Source: Candidatus Aalborgicola lynettensis
GTDB taxonomy: Bacteria; Pseudomonadota; Gammaproteobacteria; Burkholderiales; Burkholderiaceae_C
NCBI GenBank assembly: GCA_016719405.1
Contig: JADJZE010000018.1
Location: 434,001 to 498,000 of the forward strand
Direction of reading: 5' to 3'
Length of the DNA: 64,000 nt
In this document: positions 55,278 through 64,000 of the stretch, piece by piece
Layout: each line of letters opens with the position of its first letter
Position numbering within the stretch: the stretch's first letter is position 1
Program-made: the position numbers and the translations under genes
The notes under the pieces: generated by a model
What the model saw: the letters and a program-made list of their open reading frames with translations, nothing else
Database searches by the model: none
Told to the model about the DNA's origin: nothing

Positions 55278-56156
55278 TCAGAGCGACGCGGTCATCAGAA
55301 TCCAGCCGTCTTCCCGGTCGGCAACGTCCAAACGGCAATACGGTGCGTAAGCGGCTTTGAGTTCATCTTCCTGGCGCTCCAAAATACCCGCCAGCACCAG
55401 GTGCCCGCCACCGGCCACGTGGGCACACAACAAGGGGGCCAGCACCTTGAGTGGCGTTGCCAAAATATTGGCCAGCACCAGATCAAAGGCTCCGGTGGCA
55501 CGCTCTGGCAACCCCGCCAGCAGCGACACGCCATTGGCAGAGGCATTCAACTCCGTAGATTCCACGGCAGCCGTGTCAATATCCACCGCCACCACCTCAC
55601 TTGCACCGAACTTGGCAGCGCCAATGGCCAAAATACCGGAGCCACAGCCATAGTCCAGCACGCGCGGCTGGCCGGGATGGGTTGCCACCCAGCGCAGGCA
55701 CATTCGCGTCGTGGGATGTGTTCCGGTACCAAAAGCCAAGCCCGGGTCCAGGCGAATGACCTGGCGCGCCTGGGCCGGCGGTTCGTGCCAGGTCGGAACA
55801 ATCCAGAACTCCGGCGTAATCTCCACCGGTGCGAACTGCGACTGCGTCAAACGCACCCAGTCCTGGTCTTCGACCGGCACCGTTTCCAGCACCTGACACC
55901 CCTCAAAAAGCGCTTGTGTCTGCAGCAAGGTACTGGCCTCTTGCGCCTGGGCCTCGTGTGCAAACAAGGCCGTGACACGCGAGCGCAGCCAGCCTTCTTT
56001 GGGGGCGGGCATGCCCGGTTCACCAAACAGCGCCTGCTCGGCATCGGTCTGGGCATCGGCGTCTTCCACGCTCACACTCAGTGCATCCAAGGCGTCTAGT
56101 GCATCACACAGCCACTCGACCCGGTCTTCGGGGCACATCAGGCTCAGTTCAAACAT
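55278..56156 (-). CDS. prmA: Ribosomal protein L11 methyltransferase PrmA
   Basis: SAM-dependent enzyme that trimethylates ribosomal protein L11. About 292 residues from ATG 56156 (MFELSLMCPEDRVEWLCDAL). The catalytic domain has 'LDPGLAFGTGTHPTTRMCLRWV', 'VLDYGCGSGILAIGAAKFGA' and 'DLVLANILATPLKVLAPLL' with the N-I/P-P-Y-like NIL motif. The frame is intact, and the gene is just upstream of the DUF3426 gene, as in relatives. Confidence 0.95.
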   Translation of the reverse strand: MFELSLMCPEDRVEWLCDALDALDALSVSVEDADAQTDAEQALFGEPGMPAPKEGWLRSRVTALFAHEAQAQEASTLLQTQALFEGCQVLETVPVEDQDWVRLTQSQFAPVEITPEFWIVPTWHEPPAQARQVIRLDPGLAFGTGTHPTTRMCLRWVATHPGQPRVLDYGCGSGILAIGAAKFGASEVVAVDIDTAAVESTELNASANGVSLLAGLPERATGAFDLVLANILATPLKVLAPLLCAHVAGGGHLVLAGILERQEDELKAAYAPYCRLDVADREDGWILMTASL

Positions 56157-56167
56157 AGTGATCCCAG

Positions 56168-57517
56168 TTACCGTTTGTGCTGTTCCAGCCAATGCTCCAG
56201 GTAGTGGATATTGGTTCCACCGTCCATGAACTTGGCATCGACCATCAATTCCCGGTGCAAGGGGATATTGGTATTGATCCCCTCCACCACCGTTTCGGCC
56301 AGTGCCGAGCGCATGCGTGCCATGGCCTGCTCACGCGTATCGCCATGGACAATGATTTTGCCCACCATGGAGTCGTAGTTGGGCGGCACAAAGTAGTTGG
56401 TGTACACGTGCGAATCCACCCGCACACCGGGGCCGCCGGGCGGGTGCCAGGTGGTTACGCGCCCCGGCGAGGGAATGAACTTGTACGGGTCTTCGGCGTT
56501 GATGCGGCATTCGATGGCATGGCCACGAATTTCGATCTGGCGCTGGGTAAACGGCAACTTTTCGCCCGCTGCCACCATGATTTGGGTACGCACAATGTCC
56601 ACACCGGTAATCATCTCGGTCACCGGGTGCTCCACCTGCACGCGGGTGTTCATTTCAATGAAATAAAACTCGCCGTCTTCGTACAAAAATTCAAAGGTGC
56701 CCGCGCCCCGGTAGCCAATTTTTTTGCATGCCGCCACACAACGCTCCCCCACCCGTTCGATCAGCTTGCGGTTGATGCCGGGCGCGGGCGCTTCTTCCAG
56801 AATTTTTTGGTGGCGCCGCTGCATGGAGCAATCGCGCTCACCCAGGTACACGGCGTTGCGATGTTTGTCGGCCAGCACCTGGATTTCGACGTGGCGCGGG
56901 TTCTGGAGAAACTTCTCCATGTACACCGCCGGGTTGTTGAATGCAGCGCCCGCCTCTGCTTTGGTCATGGCCACGGCATTGATCAGCGCCGCTTCGGTGT
57001 GCACCACACGCATGCCCCGCCCGCCGCCGCCGCCCGCGGCCTTGATGATGACCGGGTAACCCACCGTTTTGGCCATGCGCCGGATCTGCGCCGGGTCATC
57101 GGGCAACTCACCCTCCGACCCCGGCACACAGGGAACCCCCGCCCGAATCATGGCTTGCTTGGCCGATACTTTGTCACCCATGATGCGGATCGACTCGGGT
57201 GTGGGGCCAATAAACTGGAAACCACTGCGTTCAACCCGCTCGGCAAAATCGGCGTTTTCGGACAAAAACCCGTACCCTGGGTGAATCGCTTCCGCATCGG
57301 TCACTTCCGCCGCCGAAATGATGGCCGGCACGTTCAGGTAACTCCCCGCAGATGGTGCAGGGCCAATGCAAACCGCCTCGTCGGCCAGTTTGATGTATTT
57401 GGCATCGCGGTCTGCTTCCGAATAGACCATTACCGCCTTGATGTCCATTTCGCGGCAAGCGCGCTGGATACGCAGGGCAATCTCGCCCCGGTTGGCGATC
57501 AGTATTTTTTTGAACAT
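56168..57517 (-). CDS. accC: Acetyl-CoA carboxylase, biotin carboxylase subunit AccC
   Basis: ATP-dependent biotin carboxylase, the first half-reaction of fatty-acid synthesis. The 449-residue protein has 'KILIANRGEIALRIQRACREM', the glycine-rich ATP loop 'IIKAAGGGGGRGMRVV', 'RDCSMQRRHQKILEEAPAP' and 'FYFIEMNTRVQVEHPVTEMITG'. It is cotranscribed with accB after a short gap. The frame is intact. Confidence 0.97.
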   Translation of the reverse strand: MFKKILIANRGEIALRIQRACREMDIKAVMVYSEADRDAKYIKLADEAVCIGPAPSAGSYLNVPAIISAAEVTDAEAIHPGYGFLSENADFAERVERSGFQFIGPTPESIRIMGDKVSAKQAMIRAGVPCVPGSEGELPDDPAQIRRMAKTVGYPVIIKAAGGGGGRGMRVVHTEAALINAVAMTKAEAGAAFNNPAVYMEKFLQNPRHVEIQVLADKHRNAVYLGERDCSMQRRHQKILEEAPAPGINRKLIERVGERCVAACKKIGYRGAGTFEFLYEDGEFYFIEMNTRVQVEHPVTEMITGVDIVRTQIMVAAGEKLPFTQRQIEIRGHAIECRINAEDPYKFIPSPGRVTTWHPPGGPGVRVDSHVYTNYFVPPNYDSMVGKIIVHGDTREQAMARMRSALAETVVEGINTNIPLHRELMVDAKFMDGGTNIHYLEHWLEQHKR

Positions 57518-57535
57518 GAAAATACGCCCGCAGGC

Positions 57536-57997
57536 TTATTCGATGATGAACAACGGCTGGCCGTACTCCACCGCCTGCCCGTTCTCACACAGGATGCGGG
57601 AAATGGTGCCAGACTTGTCGGCCTCGATCTCGTTGAGAATCTTCATGGCCTCGACGATACAAATGGTGTCGCCTTCTTTCACCGCGTCGCCGACCTCAAC
57701 AAAGGCTTTGGCACCGGGCGAGGAGGAACGGTAAAAAGTGCCCACCATGGGCGACTTGACAGTATGGCCCGCAGGCTCTTCCACCACTGCAGCGGGTACC
57801 GGTGCTGCGGCCACCGGGGCGGTGCCAGGCGCTGCAACAGGCGCTGCGCCATACACGGGCGCTGGCGCGTAACCTTGCACCATGGGCACGCCACCTTTGA
57901 CGATGCGCACCTTGCCTTCGGCCTCGGTGATTTCCAACTCGGACACATTGGAGTCCGACACCAGGTCAATCAGGGTCTTGAGTTTTCTTAAATCCAT
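57536..57997 (-). CDS. accB: Biotin carboxyl carrier protein AccB
   Basis: Biotin-bearing subunit of acetyl-CoA carboxylase, 153 residues from ATG 57997 (MDLRKLKTLIDLVSDSNVSELEI). An Ala/Pro-rich linker leads to the biotinyl domain with 'VKSPMVGTFYRSSSPGAK' and the biotinylated lysine in E-A-M-K-I. The start is fixed by similarity; an upstream extension to 58084 is not expected. Confidence 0.96.
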   Translation of the reverse strand: MDLRKLKTLIDLVSDSNVSELEITEAEGKVRIVKGGVPMVQGYAPAPVYGAAPVAAPGTAPVAAAPVPAAVVEEPAGHTVKSPMVGTFYRSSSPGAKAFVEVGDAVKEGDTICIVEAMKILNEIEADKSGTISRILCENGQAVEYGQPLFIIE

Positions 57998-58167
57998 GTG
58001 ATCTCCAACAACCGTATTTCGACAAAGGCGGAATTTAACCGAAAAACAGCCAACCCACCGGCAACTTCGGTTATTTCCGGTCAAAACAACCGCAAATCAC
58101 ATAAACAAGAGGGATTTTGCACCCGATTCGGTGCGAGATTTGCCGCGCGCACAGGCAACAAGTGGCG

Positions 58168-58773
58168 CTATTTTAACTGCACCCAGGCATCCAGATCGGC
58201 GGCACTCAGGCGCCCCAACTTGCGATGCAACACCCCGCCACCGCCGCCCACGATGACCGAAAACGGCAACCCCCCTGCCAAATTACCCAGGCTGCGCGCC
58301 AGCTCACCGCCCGACGCGCCCGCCATCGCAACCGGAAAATCCAGCGGCATGGTTTTCAGAAAGGCCTGCACAGGTGCCAGACGATCCACCGCCAACCCCA
58401 ACACTTGCCAGCCGTTGGCCTTATTTTGACGATAAAACTGGTTAATTAAAGGCAGTTCATCCACGCACGGCGGACACCAGGTGGCCCAGAAATTAATCAG
58501 CAGCGGGCGCCCCTGAAAGGACTGCATGGCCAATTTTTCGCCCTGTGGCGTGTCCCACTGCTGCGCCCAAAAAGCCGCATCGGTACCGGGACCGGACGAC
58601 AAAGGCCCTGTTTGGCCATCTGCCCACCAACGCCGCGCCACACCCATGCCCGCCATGGTGGCGCCAATGGCGGCGGCACCCAGCACGAACTGACGGCGGC
58701 TGACCCCTGAGGTTGACGCTTTAGCGTGTTCGGGCACCGCATCGGCACGGGAGTCGGTCGGGGGCGTAGTCAT
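58168..58773 (-). CDS. TlpA-like thioredoxin with Tat-type signal
   Basis: Exported thiol-disulfide protein of 201 residues. A twin-arginine signal (S-R-R-Q-F-V-L-G-A-A-A) lies near residue 25. The thioredoxin fold has the redox motif W-C-P-P-C in 'LLINFWATWCPPCVDELPLINQFY'. Such proteins act in cytochrome c maturation or as reductants in the periplasm. The start overlaps the stop of the following minus-strand gene by four bases. Confidence 0.88.
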   Translation of the reverse strand: MTTPPTDSRADAVPEHAKASTSGVSRRQFVLGAAAIGATMAGMGVARRWWADGQTGPLSSGPGTDAAFWAQQWDTPQGEKLAMQSFQGRPLLINFWATWCPPCVDELPLINQFYRQNKANGWQVLGLAVDRLAPVQAFLKTMPLDFPVAMAGASGGELARSLGNLAGGLPFSVIVGGGGGVLHRKLGRLSAADLDAWVQLK

Positions 58774-59363
58774 AGACCTCCATCATGCAACAAACGGCGC
58801 AAGGCAGCAGCATCGCCCCGCGGGCGGCGCCCCCGGCTGTCGGGCTGCAATGCGCCACGCAGATCATCCCAGTCGTAAATCAACAAATGCACACCGATGT
58901 GTTCGCCCAATTCGGCGCACAAGGCGTGCACGCTCAGGGCATCTACGGTTTCACCGTGAAAACCGGTCACCGAACGCGGCTCAAAACGGATACCCATGTC
59001 AATAAGGCCTATTTCTGCCGATTTGGGGTCATCACAAAACAACTGCAGGTAAATATCGGACTTGCGCGTGGCCGTACCATGCCAGACCGCCCCCCCAATG
59101 TGCGGCCGAAAACGCGCCAAACGCTCCATCCAGGCCAAAGCCAACACGCGCAAGGCGCGCAACTCGCCCGGCTGGGTGTCGGCGCAAAAAACGGCGATGT
59201 ACTCCTCGACTGCCTGCTCCAGCTGGCTGTTGTCAGGCAAGGCCGCGCGCGCGCCCAGCCCCATTTGTTTGACCGCACGGCGCTTAGCGGCGCCGTACTC
59301 CAGCCCCTCGTCCACCACCATGCGGGCGGCCACGGCGGCAATTTCTGCTTTTAATCCATCCAT
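58770..59363 (-). CDS. Conserved hypothetical protein next to mpl
   Basis: A protein of 197 residues from ATG 59363 (MDGLKAEIAAVAARMVVDEGLEYGAAKRRAVKQMGL). 'AVWHGTATRKSDIYLQLFCDDPKSAEIGLIDMGIRFE' resembles a nucleotidyltransferase-like segment, but I cannot assign a named family. It is coupled by ATGA to the TlpA-like gene and divergent to mpl. No signal or membrane segments are evident. A longer frame upstream runs antisense to mpl and is not used. Confidence 0.7.
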   Translation of the reverse strand: MDGLKAEIAAVAARMVVDEGLEYGAAKRRAVKQMGLGARAALPDNSQLEQAVEEYIAVFCADTQPGELRALRVLALAWMERLARFRPHIGGAVWHGTATRKSDIYLQLFCDDPKSAEIGLIDMGIRFEPRSVTGFHGETVDALSVHALCAELGEHIGVHLLIYDWDDLRGALQPDSRGRRPRGDAAALRRLLHDGGL

Positions 59364-59421
59364 AGCGCCATTTTGCACCCACCACGACCCGGCCCAACCG
59401 CACACAAATGCTCCTATTTTT

Positions 59422-59436
59422 ATAGCTGCCTGCGCA
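59422..59436 (+). repeat. Dispersed repeat core, copy 4 (upstream of mpl)
   Basis: ATAGCTGCCTGCGCA, one mismatch, followed by CGTAGCACGGGCG, which matches the flank of copy 1 (ACGGGCG at the same distance). It is intergenic, between the hypothetical gene and mpl. Confidence 0.6.
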
Positions 59437-59492
59437 CGTAGCACGGGCGGAAAGAGCCAAAAACAGTCTGAACGCGGATTTAGAATAGCCGC

Positions 59493-61008
59493 ATGCATAT
59501 TCATATTCTTGGCATTTGTGGCACTTTTATGGGCGGGCTCGCCGCCCTGGCACGCGAAGCCGGCCACCGTGTAACCGGCTGCGACGCCGGTGTCTACCCC
59601 CCCATGAGCGAGCAGTTGCGCGCCCTGGGCATTGAACTCATCGAAGGCTTTGGCGCCGACCAGATGGCGCTCAATCCCGATGTATTCGTCGTCGGCAATG
59701 TGGTCAGCCGTGCCCGTCTGGCCGACGGCAACCCCAAATTCCCGCTCATGGAAGCCATTCTGGACGCCGGCGCCCCCTACACCAGCGGCCCGCAGTGGCT
59801 GGCCGAGCATGTGCTGGCGGGGCGCCATGTGCTGGCAGTGGCCGGTACCCACGGCAAGACCACCACCACCGCCATGCTGACCTGGATTTTGGAGTGTGCG
59901 GGTCTGCAACCGGGATTTTTGGTGGGCGGTGTGCCGATGAATTTTGGCGTCTCGGCGCGGCTGGGGGCTGGGATGGGGGCGGGGCAAGGGGCTTTGCTCG
60001 GTCAAGGCGGAGCCCGCAAAGCGGGCGGGGGACACGGAGCAAAGTCCACTGGCGCCCCGCTCCCAGCCAAGCAGACCGCTCTTCGTCATCGAAGCCGACG
60101 AATACGACACCGCCTTCTTCGACAAGCGCAGCAAATTCGTCCACTACCGCCCCCGCACGGCGATTTTGAACAACCTGGAATTCGACCACGCCGACATCTT
60201 TGACAACCTGGCCGCCATCGAGCGCCAATTCCACCACCTGGTGCGCACGGTACCGGCCCGCGGGCGTGTGGTGGTCAACGGTCTGGAAGAAAGCCTGACC
60301 CGCGTGCTGCACCAGGGCTGCTGGAGCGAAGTGCGCAGTTTTGGTGCCGCCGTCAGCGACTTTACCGCCCGGGGTGAGCCCCACGCGTTTGACGTGCTAC
60401 ACAAAGGGGAGCATGTTGCGCGCGTGGAATGGGGCTTAAGCGGCGTTCACAACCAGCTCAACGCACTGGCAGCCATCGCCGCTGCCGAGCATGTGGGCGT
60501 GGCCCCGGCGGTGGCGGCAGAGGCGCTGGCACGGTTCGAAAACGTCAAGCGCCGCATGGAAGTGCGCGCGCGCGTGGTGTTGCCCTCGCCCCCCACCGCC
60601 TCCACGAACTCCAGCGCGGCATCGCCCGTCACCATTTACGACGACTTTGCCCACCACCCCACCGCCATTCGCACCACCATCAACGGCTTGCGTCGACGCA
60701 TCGGCAGCGCGCGCATCCTGGCCGTATTCGAGCCGCGCAGCAACACCATGAAGCTCGGCGCGATGAAGTCGCAACTGCCCTGGAGCCTGGAAGAAGCCGA
60801 CCTGGCCTTTTGCCACAGCGGCGGACTGGACTGGGACGCCGCCGAGGCCCTGGCCAGCATGGGTGCGCGCGCGCAGGTGTCCAACACCGTGGACGCCGTG
60901 GTGGCGCAGGTGCTGGCACAGGCGCGCCCGGGCGACCACATTGTCTGCATGAGCAACGGCGGCTTTGGCGGGATTCACGGAAAACTGGCCACAGCGCTAC
61001 AAAAATAG
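59493..61008 (+). CDS. mpl: UDP-N-acetylmuramate:tripeptide ligase Mpl (insertion and frameshift)
   Basis: Peptidoglycan-recycling ligase that joins recovered tripeptide to UDP-MurNAc, functionally linked to AmpD. The N-terminal 'MHIHILGICGTFMGGLAALAREAGHRVTG' and ATP loop 'VAGTHGKTTTTAMLTW' are typical. So are 'FVIEADEYDTAFFDKRSKFVHYRPRTAILNNLEFDHADIFDN', 'IYDDFAHHPTAIRTTI' and 'VFEPRSNTMKLG'. Between 'NFGVSARLG' and 'PLFVIEADEYD' there are 112 bases (59964-60075) with a nested palindrome where relatives have only a few residues; the frame also changes by one base within it. The C-terminal half continues in the other frame to TAG 61006-61008. Confidence 0.88.
59992..60044. repeat. Nested palindromic insert inside mpl
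   Basis: CTTTGCTC (59992-59999) pairs with GAGCAAAG (60037-60044), and inside it CCCGC (60013-60017) pairs with GCGGG (60021-60025). The element lies in the extra segment between conserved blocks of mpl and resembles a small palindromic element inserted in a coding sequence. Confidence 0.6.
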
Positions 61009-61022
61009 TAGCTGCTTGCGCA
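61008..61022 (+). repeat. Dispersed repeat core, copy 5 (at mpl stop)
   Basis: GTAGCTGCTTGCGCA, one mismatch. It begins at the last base of the mpl stop codon. Confidence 0.6.
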
Positions 61023-61351
61023 AGGCTGGCGTGCGGAAATGGCATTTTCAGCCACACACTTCGCGAGGCACCTTTTTTTATAGCACTGAGCAAACACCTG
61101 TGCATTTTTTTGACCTGATACTGCATTCCGCATCCCCCACCGGGGGGTGGGGGCATGATCGCGCCTGCCCCCCCACCCTGTTGTTGCCCATCGTCGACAA
61201 CAGCATCGCGGTCCATCTGGACGCATTCTGTGCTTAGCGCGCACCGTGTCGCAGCGGGGGCTGAGCCCAAAAAGCGGGGCAACGGCACCCCGGCTATTGC
61301 TGCGTGCTGACAACAGGCCATTCTGTGGCCATCCGGTGAATTACGGATAGG
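61023..61351. other. Intergenic region without a gene
   Basis: No convincing coding region. It holds a GC-rich hairpin (CCCCCACC 61134-61141 with GGTGGGGG 61146-61153) and short T-runs. The short frames across it have no homology I recognise. Confidence 0.5.
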
Positions 61352-61891
61352 TCAGTCATCATCCACTGGCTGGCGGGATGAAGCCCTGCGCCTGCGCCAC
61401 CATGTTGTGGTCTTCCAGATGACCAGTGTCAGCATGGCCAGCACTATGCCCTGGAACGCGATCGCGGGGTCGCGCCCGCGCGCTTCAACCAGCACGGGGG
61501 TTTTACCCTCCAGCCGATAGCGGCTCTCCAGGACGTGATCACGGTCGTCCCACAAGACTTCAAATTGCCACCGCTCGCCGCTGACCGTCTTCCATGCGGT
61601 GTGTACGTGCCCGTCTTGCGTGGCACCCTCAGGGGTGGCAGGCCAGGGCACCAAGGTCGGGTCCTTCTCGGTCTCCTGCGCAAGATGGCGGTACAAAATT
61701 ACCCGGCTCTGTTGCGTTGCCCCACTGCTCACGACAATGGGGCGGTGTGTTGGCCACGCGCCGTTTTGCACTGCAGACCATGGGTTTACGGCATAGAGCA
61801 CCGAGGTCCATCCGATCGCCATGGCAAAAAATAGCACGAATGCCGACACCGCACGGCCCACCCCCCGAAGCAAAGCCCGTATCCAAGCCAT
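61352..61891 (-). CDS. Hypothetical membrane protein
   Basis: A 179-residue protein from ATG 61891 (MAWIRALLRGVGRAVSAFVLFF) with an N-terminal and a C-terminal transmembrane helix ('AVSAFVLFFAMAIGWTSVLYAV' and 'IVLAMLTLVIWKTTTWW') and an exposed domain between ('ERWQFEVLWDDRDHVLESRYRLEG'). I recognise no family. The frame has normal coding character and an AGGAGG-like site upstream. The domain between the two helices is probably periplasmic. Confidence 0.6.
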   Translation of the reverse strand: MAWIRALLRGVGRAVSAFVLFFAMAIGWTSVLYAVNPWSAVQNGAWPTHRPIVVSSGATQQSRVILYRHLAQETEKDPTLVPWPATPEGATQDGHVHTAWKTVSGERWQFEVLWDDRDHVLESRYRLEGKTPVLVEARGRDPAIAFQGIVLAMLTLVIWKTTTWWRRRRASSRQPVDDD

Positions 61892-62199
61892 TTGATCCTC
61901 CTTGGTGCACCCCACCGGTCGGGGCAATGATAGGTGATGTCTTCAGAAAAAATGCCTATCCGTGCGGCATGGACTTCGGGCCACCGGTACAGTCATTGCC
62001 TCTTATTCCTTTTCCAAATCATTCGTGTCCAAGCGCGAAGCCGCAGACAGTGCTCGGCAAGGCAGCAACAACGGCGCAGCCAAGCCACCCTCACCCAGAC
62101 GATGCAGATGGAGTGCTGTTTGAACTGCAGATCTGACCGATCAGCAAGAGATGCCGCGCACCAGGCGCCGGCCACCATGGACTCGATTTCACACTCGCA

Positions 62200-62634
62200 T
62201 TGGGCCGCGTCGCCATTGCCTACTGGGCGGCGCACCAGGCGATGCAGATGCCGCGCTGTTGGGTGGAACTGCCAGGACCTGCCCTGGATCCATGTGGCCG
62301 ACGTGCACTGCTGCTGGCCACCACTCTGGATGCGCTCACCGGCGGATCACCCCTGCACCGCGTGCAGCGCATGCTGCGCTTTGCCGACGGTTTTGTGCGT
62401 TTGCGTCAGCAAAACGGCCAGTTGTGGCTGACCGATCTGCGCATGGGCCAGGAGGGGGCGTATGTGTTTGACTTTGACTTGGGCCCCCTTGCACCACAGA
62501 CGCAGGCGACGCGCGCTGTACAGCACAGCCAGCGCGCGCCGATAGGCAAAAGCCTGCGCTGGCTCTGGGCACGGATGTGGGGGGCGGACCTGCCCGCACT
62601 GAGCGCGCAAGACCTGCGCGGCGGCGGCAATTGA
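62200..62634 (+). pseudogene. C-terminal remnant of a membrane-bound metal-dependent hydrolase-like protein
   Basis: The frame 62200-62634 encodes 'VQRMLRFADGFVRLRQQNGQLWLTDLRMGQEGAYVFDFDL', the conserved ending of YdjM/DUF457-type membrane-bound hydrolase-like proteins. The N-terminal part with the membrane helices and metal ligands is not present upstream: 61892-62199 shows no matching frame. It is therefore a truncated gene or one broken by indels. Family assignment is from the C-terminal motif only. Confidence 0.45.
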
Positions 62635-62641
62635 TGCACCG

Positions 62642-63406
62642 TCAGCGCCGCAGCGCCACCCAGGCACTCAGCGCACCGATCAGCAGCGGCTGGTGCAGCA
62701 TGTACCAGCTCAAACTCCAGCGGCCAATCCACGCCAAGCGCGGCAGCACCGCAGCCTGCAACCCTTGCGAGGGCGCACGCCAGCGCAACCAGCCGCGCGC
62801 CAGGCCCCACTGCCCCAGCGCCATGCCCCACCACATGACACCCATCCAGGGCAGCAGGGGCACAAAGTCTTCGGTAAACGGCTTGCGGCTCACCAGCCCC
62901 AGCCAGCTCAGGGCCTTGGCGTCCATCACCGCCATGGCGGGGAATGTGGCGTGCAAGGTGGGCATGAGCGCGTCCAGCGCAATGGGCAGTGCACCCACCA
63001 GCCACAACCAGCGCCCCCAGTGGGCGGTCAAGCGGCACAGCACCAGCATCACCGCCATGCCGTGCAGCACACCAAAGTAAATCCAGCTATTGGGGAACAT
63101 GGTGGCCGAGCCGGCGCTGACCAGCACGGCACACCCGGCAATCTGCAGCCAGCGCCGCCCAAACTGGCGCCAGCTTTGCCCGGCGTGCACGGCAATGGCC
63201 TGGCCCATGCCGGCGCACAGCAGGAACAGGCTCAGGATGCAGGTGCGCTGCCACAACCACAGCGGGTCACGGTAAAAGTCGGCCTGGATGAAATGGAACT
63301 GGTTGAGGTCAAAGCAGAAATGGAACACCGTCATCCACAGCACGGCAGCGCCACGCAGGGCGTCAAGGTGTGCGAAGCGGCCAGGAACCGAAGGCGGGTG
63401 GTGCAT
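62642..63406 (-). CDS. DUF1624 / heparan-alpha-glucosaminide N-acetyltransferase-like membrane protein
   Basis: Multi-pass membrane protein of 254 residues beginning 'RFAHLDALRGAAVLWMTVFHFCFDLNQF', the conserved D-x-x-R-G and histidine motif of acyltransferase-like DUF1624 (HGSNAT catalytic) proteins. About seven hydrophobic segments follow, including 'FVPLLPWMGVMWWGMALGQWG' and the ending 'WSLSWYMLHQPLLIGAL'. It may transfer acetyl groups to cell-surface sugars; the substrate is unknown. The frame is intact. Confidence 0.85.
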   Translation of the reverse strand: MHHPPSVPGRFAHLDALRGAAVLWMTVFHFCFDLNQFHFIQADFYRDPLWLWQRTCILSLFLLCAGMGQAIAVHAGQSWRQFGRRWLQIAGCAVLVSAGSATMFPNSWIYFGVLHGMAVMLVLCRLTAHWGRWLWLVGALPIALDALMPTLHATFPAMAVMDAKALSWLGLVSRKPFTEDFVPLLPWMGVMWWGMALGQWGLARGWLRWRAPSQGLQAAVLPRLAWIGRWSLSWYMLHQPLLIGALSAWVALRR

Positions 63407-63415
63407 ACGTGCGGC

Positions 63416-64000
63416 TTAAGGGTGGTGGATCAGTTTTTTGCGGACGCGCCGGGTGGCACTCCACACCCCCCACAACACCACAGGCATCAACGCCCCCGCA
63501 GCCAATTCCGGGTTGAGGGGCAGACCCGCCCCCTTGAGCGCCTTGGCACCGTACAGCAGCAGGCTCACCACGTAGTAAGAAATGGCGGCAATGGACAGGC
63601 CTTCCACGGTGGTTTGCAGATGCAATTGCATATCTTGCCCACGGGTGAGTTTTTCCAGCAACTGGCGGTTTTGCTCCTCGGTGGCAATGTCCACCCGCGT
63701 GCGCAGCAGCGCACTGGTGCGCGACACCCGCTCGGACAAGCTCACCAGGCGCTGCGCCGTGGCCGCCACGGTGGCCATGGCCGGGGACAGGCGGCGCTGC
63801 ATGAATTCGCCCAGAGTCTGAATGCCGACAATGCCCGCCTCGTGCAACTCCGCAATGCGCTGGTTCACCAGATCGTAGTAGGCGCGGGTGGCAGCAAACC
63901 GGTACACATGCGCGGCGGTGGCGCGCTCCACTTGCGCCGCCAGGTGCACCAGGGTATCGAGCAACTCCTGGTCCGACGCCGCCTTGCCTTCCAGCCGCTG
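63416..64000 (-). CDS. DUF3422 family protein, C-terminal part
   Basis: C-terminal part of a DUF3422 protein; the N-terminal part lies beyond the window end. Visible are long helices ('RVSRTSALLRTRVDIATEEQNRQLLEKLTRGQDMQLHLQTTVEGLSIAAISYYVVSLL') and two C-terminal membrane segments, typical of this family of unknown function. The frame is open to the window edge. Confidence 0.85.
   Translation of the reverse strand, partial: QRLEGKAASDQELLDTLVHLAAQVERATAAHVYRFAATRAYYDLVNQRIAELHEAGIVGIQTLGEFMQRRLSPAMATVAATAQRLVSLSERVSRTSALLRTRVDIATEEQNRQLLEKLTRGQDMQLHLQTTVEGLSIAAISYYVVSLLLYGAKALKGAGLPLNPELAAGALMPVVLWGVWSATRRVRKKLIHHP

Noticed and set aside
56177..57991. Long open frame on the plus strand (604 residues)
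   Set aside because: It lies exactly antisense to accC and accB, which have clear motifs; its His-rich translation is typical of a shadow frame in GC-rich DNA.
59364..60134. Minus-strand extension of the hypothetical gene 58770-59363 to 454 residues
   Set aside because: The extension runs antisense into mpl and through an intergenic repeat; ATG 59363 gives a compact, plausible protein.
61134..61153. GC-rich hairpin considered as an intrinsic terminator
   Set aside because: No U-tract on either strand next to the stem.

Overview
The window looks like a chromosome segment of a betaproteobacterium of the order Burkholderiales, most likely a Rhodoferax-like member of the Comamonadaceae. This rests on the fliA-flgNM-flgA-flgBCDEFGHIJKL order, the mpl/accBC/prmA and ffh-ypjD-pilSR-ampD-nrdAB neighbourhoods, a Lys/Ala/Pro histone H1-like protein, and a short dispersed repeat (core ATAGCTGCTTGCGCA). 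Taxonomy is inference from gene content, not a database match.

Layout. (1) 1-13.8 kb: flagellar locus, with the end of fliA, then leftward flgN, flgM and flgA (a near-perfect sigma-28 promoter lies before flgM), then a rightward operon flgB to flgL and a degenerate EAL-HDOD gene. (2) 14.0-18.8 kb: a visibly AT-richer block with a MmyB-type XRE regulator divergent from a tightly coupled four-gene operon (CPBP protease, alpha/beta hydrolase, small membrane protein, exported CxxCH/beta-propeller protein). This is the best candidate for an undescribed system. (3) 18.8-26 kb: SbmA/YddA-like ABC exporter, 5'-nucleotidase, Uma2 nuclease, ilvA, an OsmC protein, a two-gene nucleotidyltransferase pair and coq7. 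(4) 26-37 kb: a porin, then metal resistance: a ZntA/CadA P-type ATPase behind a MerR-type promoter with a 19-bp spacer, a CzcI-like protein, an RND CBA efflux system and a His-rich periplasmic protein. (5) 37-41 kb: a second flagellar unit, with a TPR glycosyltransferase, fliS, fliT and the flagellin lysine methylase fliB; this looks like a flagellin-modification and chaperone module. (6) 41-49 kb: queC, ffh, ypjD, a PilS/PilR pair and ampD. (7) 49-54 kb: nrdA and nrdB behind paired NrdR boxes, then a histone H1-like gene with two leader hairpins. (8) 54-64 kb: a zinc-ribbon DUF3426 protein with a hexanucleotide microsatellite, prmA, accC, accB, a TlpA-like thioredoxin, mpl with a palindromic insertion, and membrane proteins.

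A striking property of the window is the number of small indels in conserved genes: flgF, flgG, flgH, flgK, the HDOD gene, the hydrolase, the ABC transporter, the 5'-nucleotidase, the Uma2 gene, the porin, the czcA-like gene and mpl. Most sit in or beside short homopolymers, and protein conservation resumes at once after each shift, which points to uncorrected sequencing or assembly errors rather than wholesale gene decay. Frameshifted genes are given here as full-length reconstructions with the indel positions noted. I saw no tRNA, rRNA, CRISPR array, transposase or prophage.
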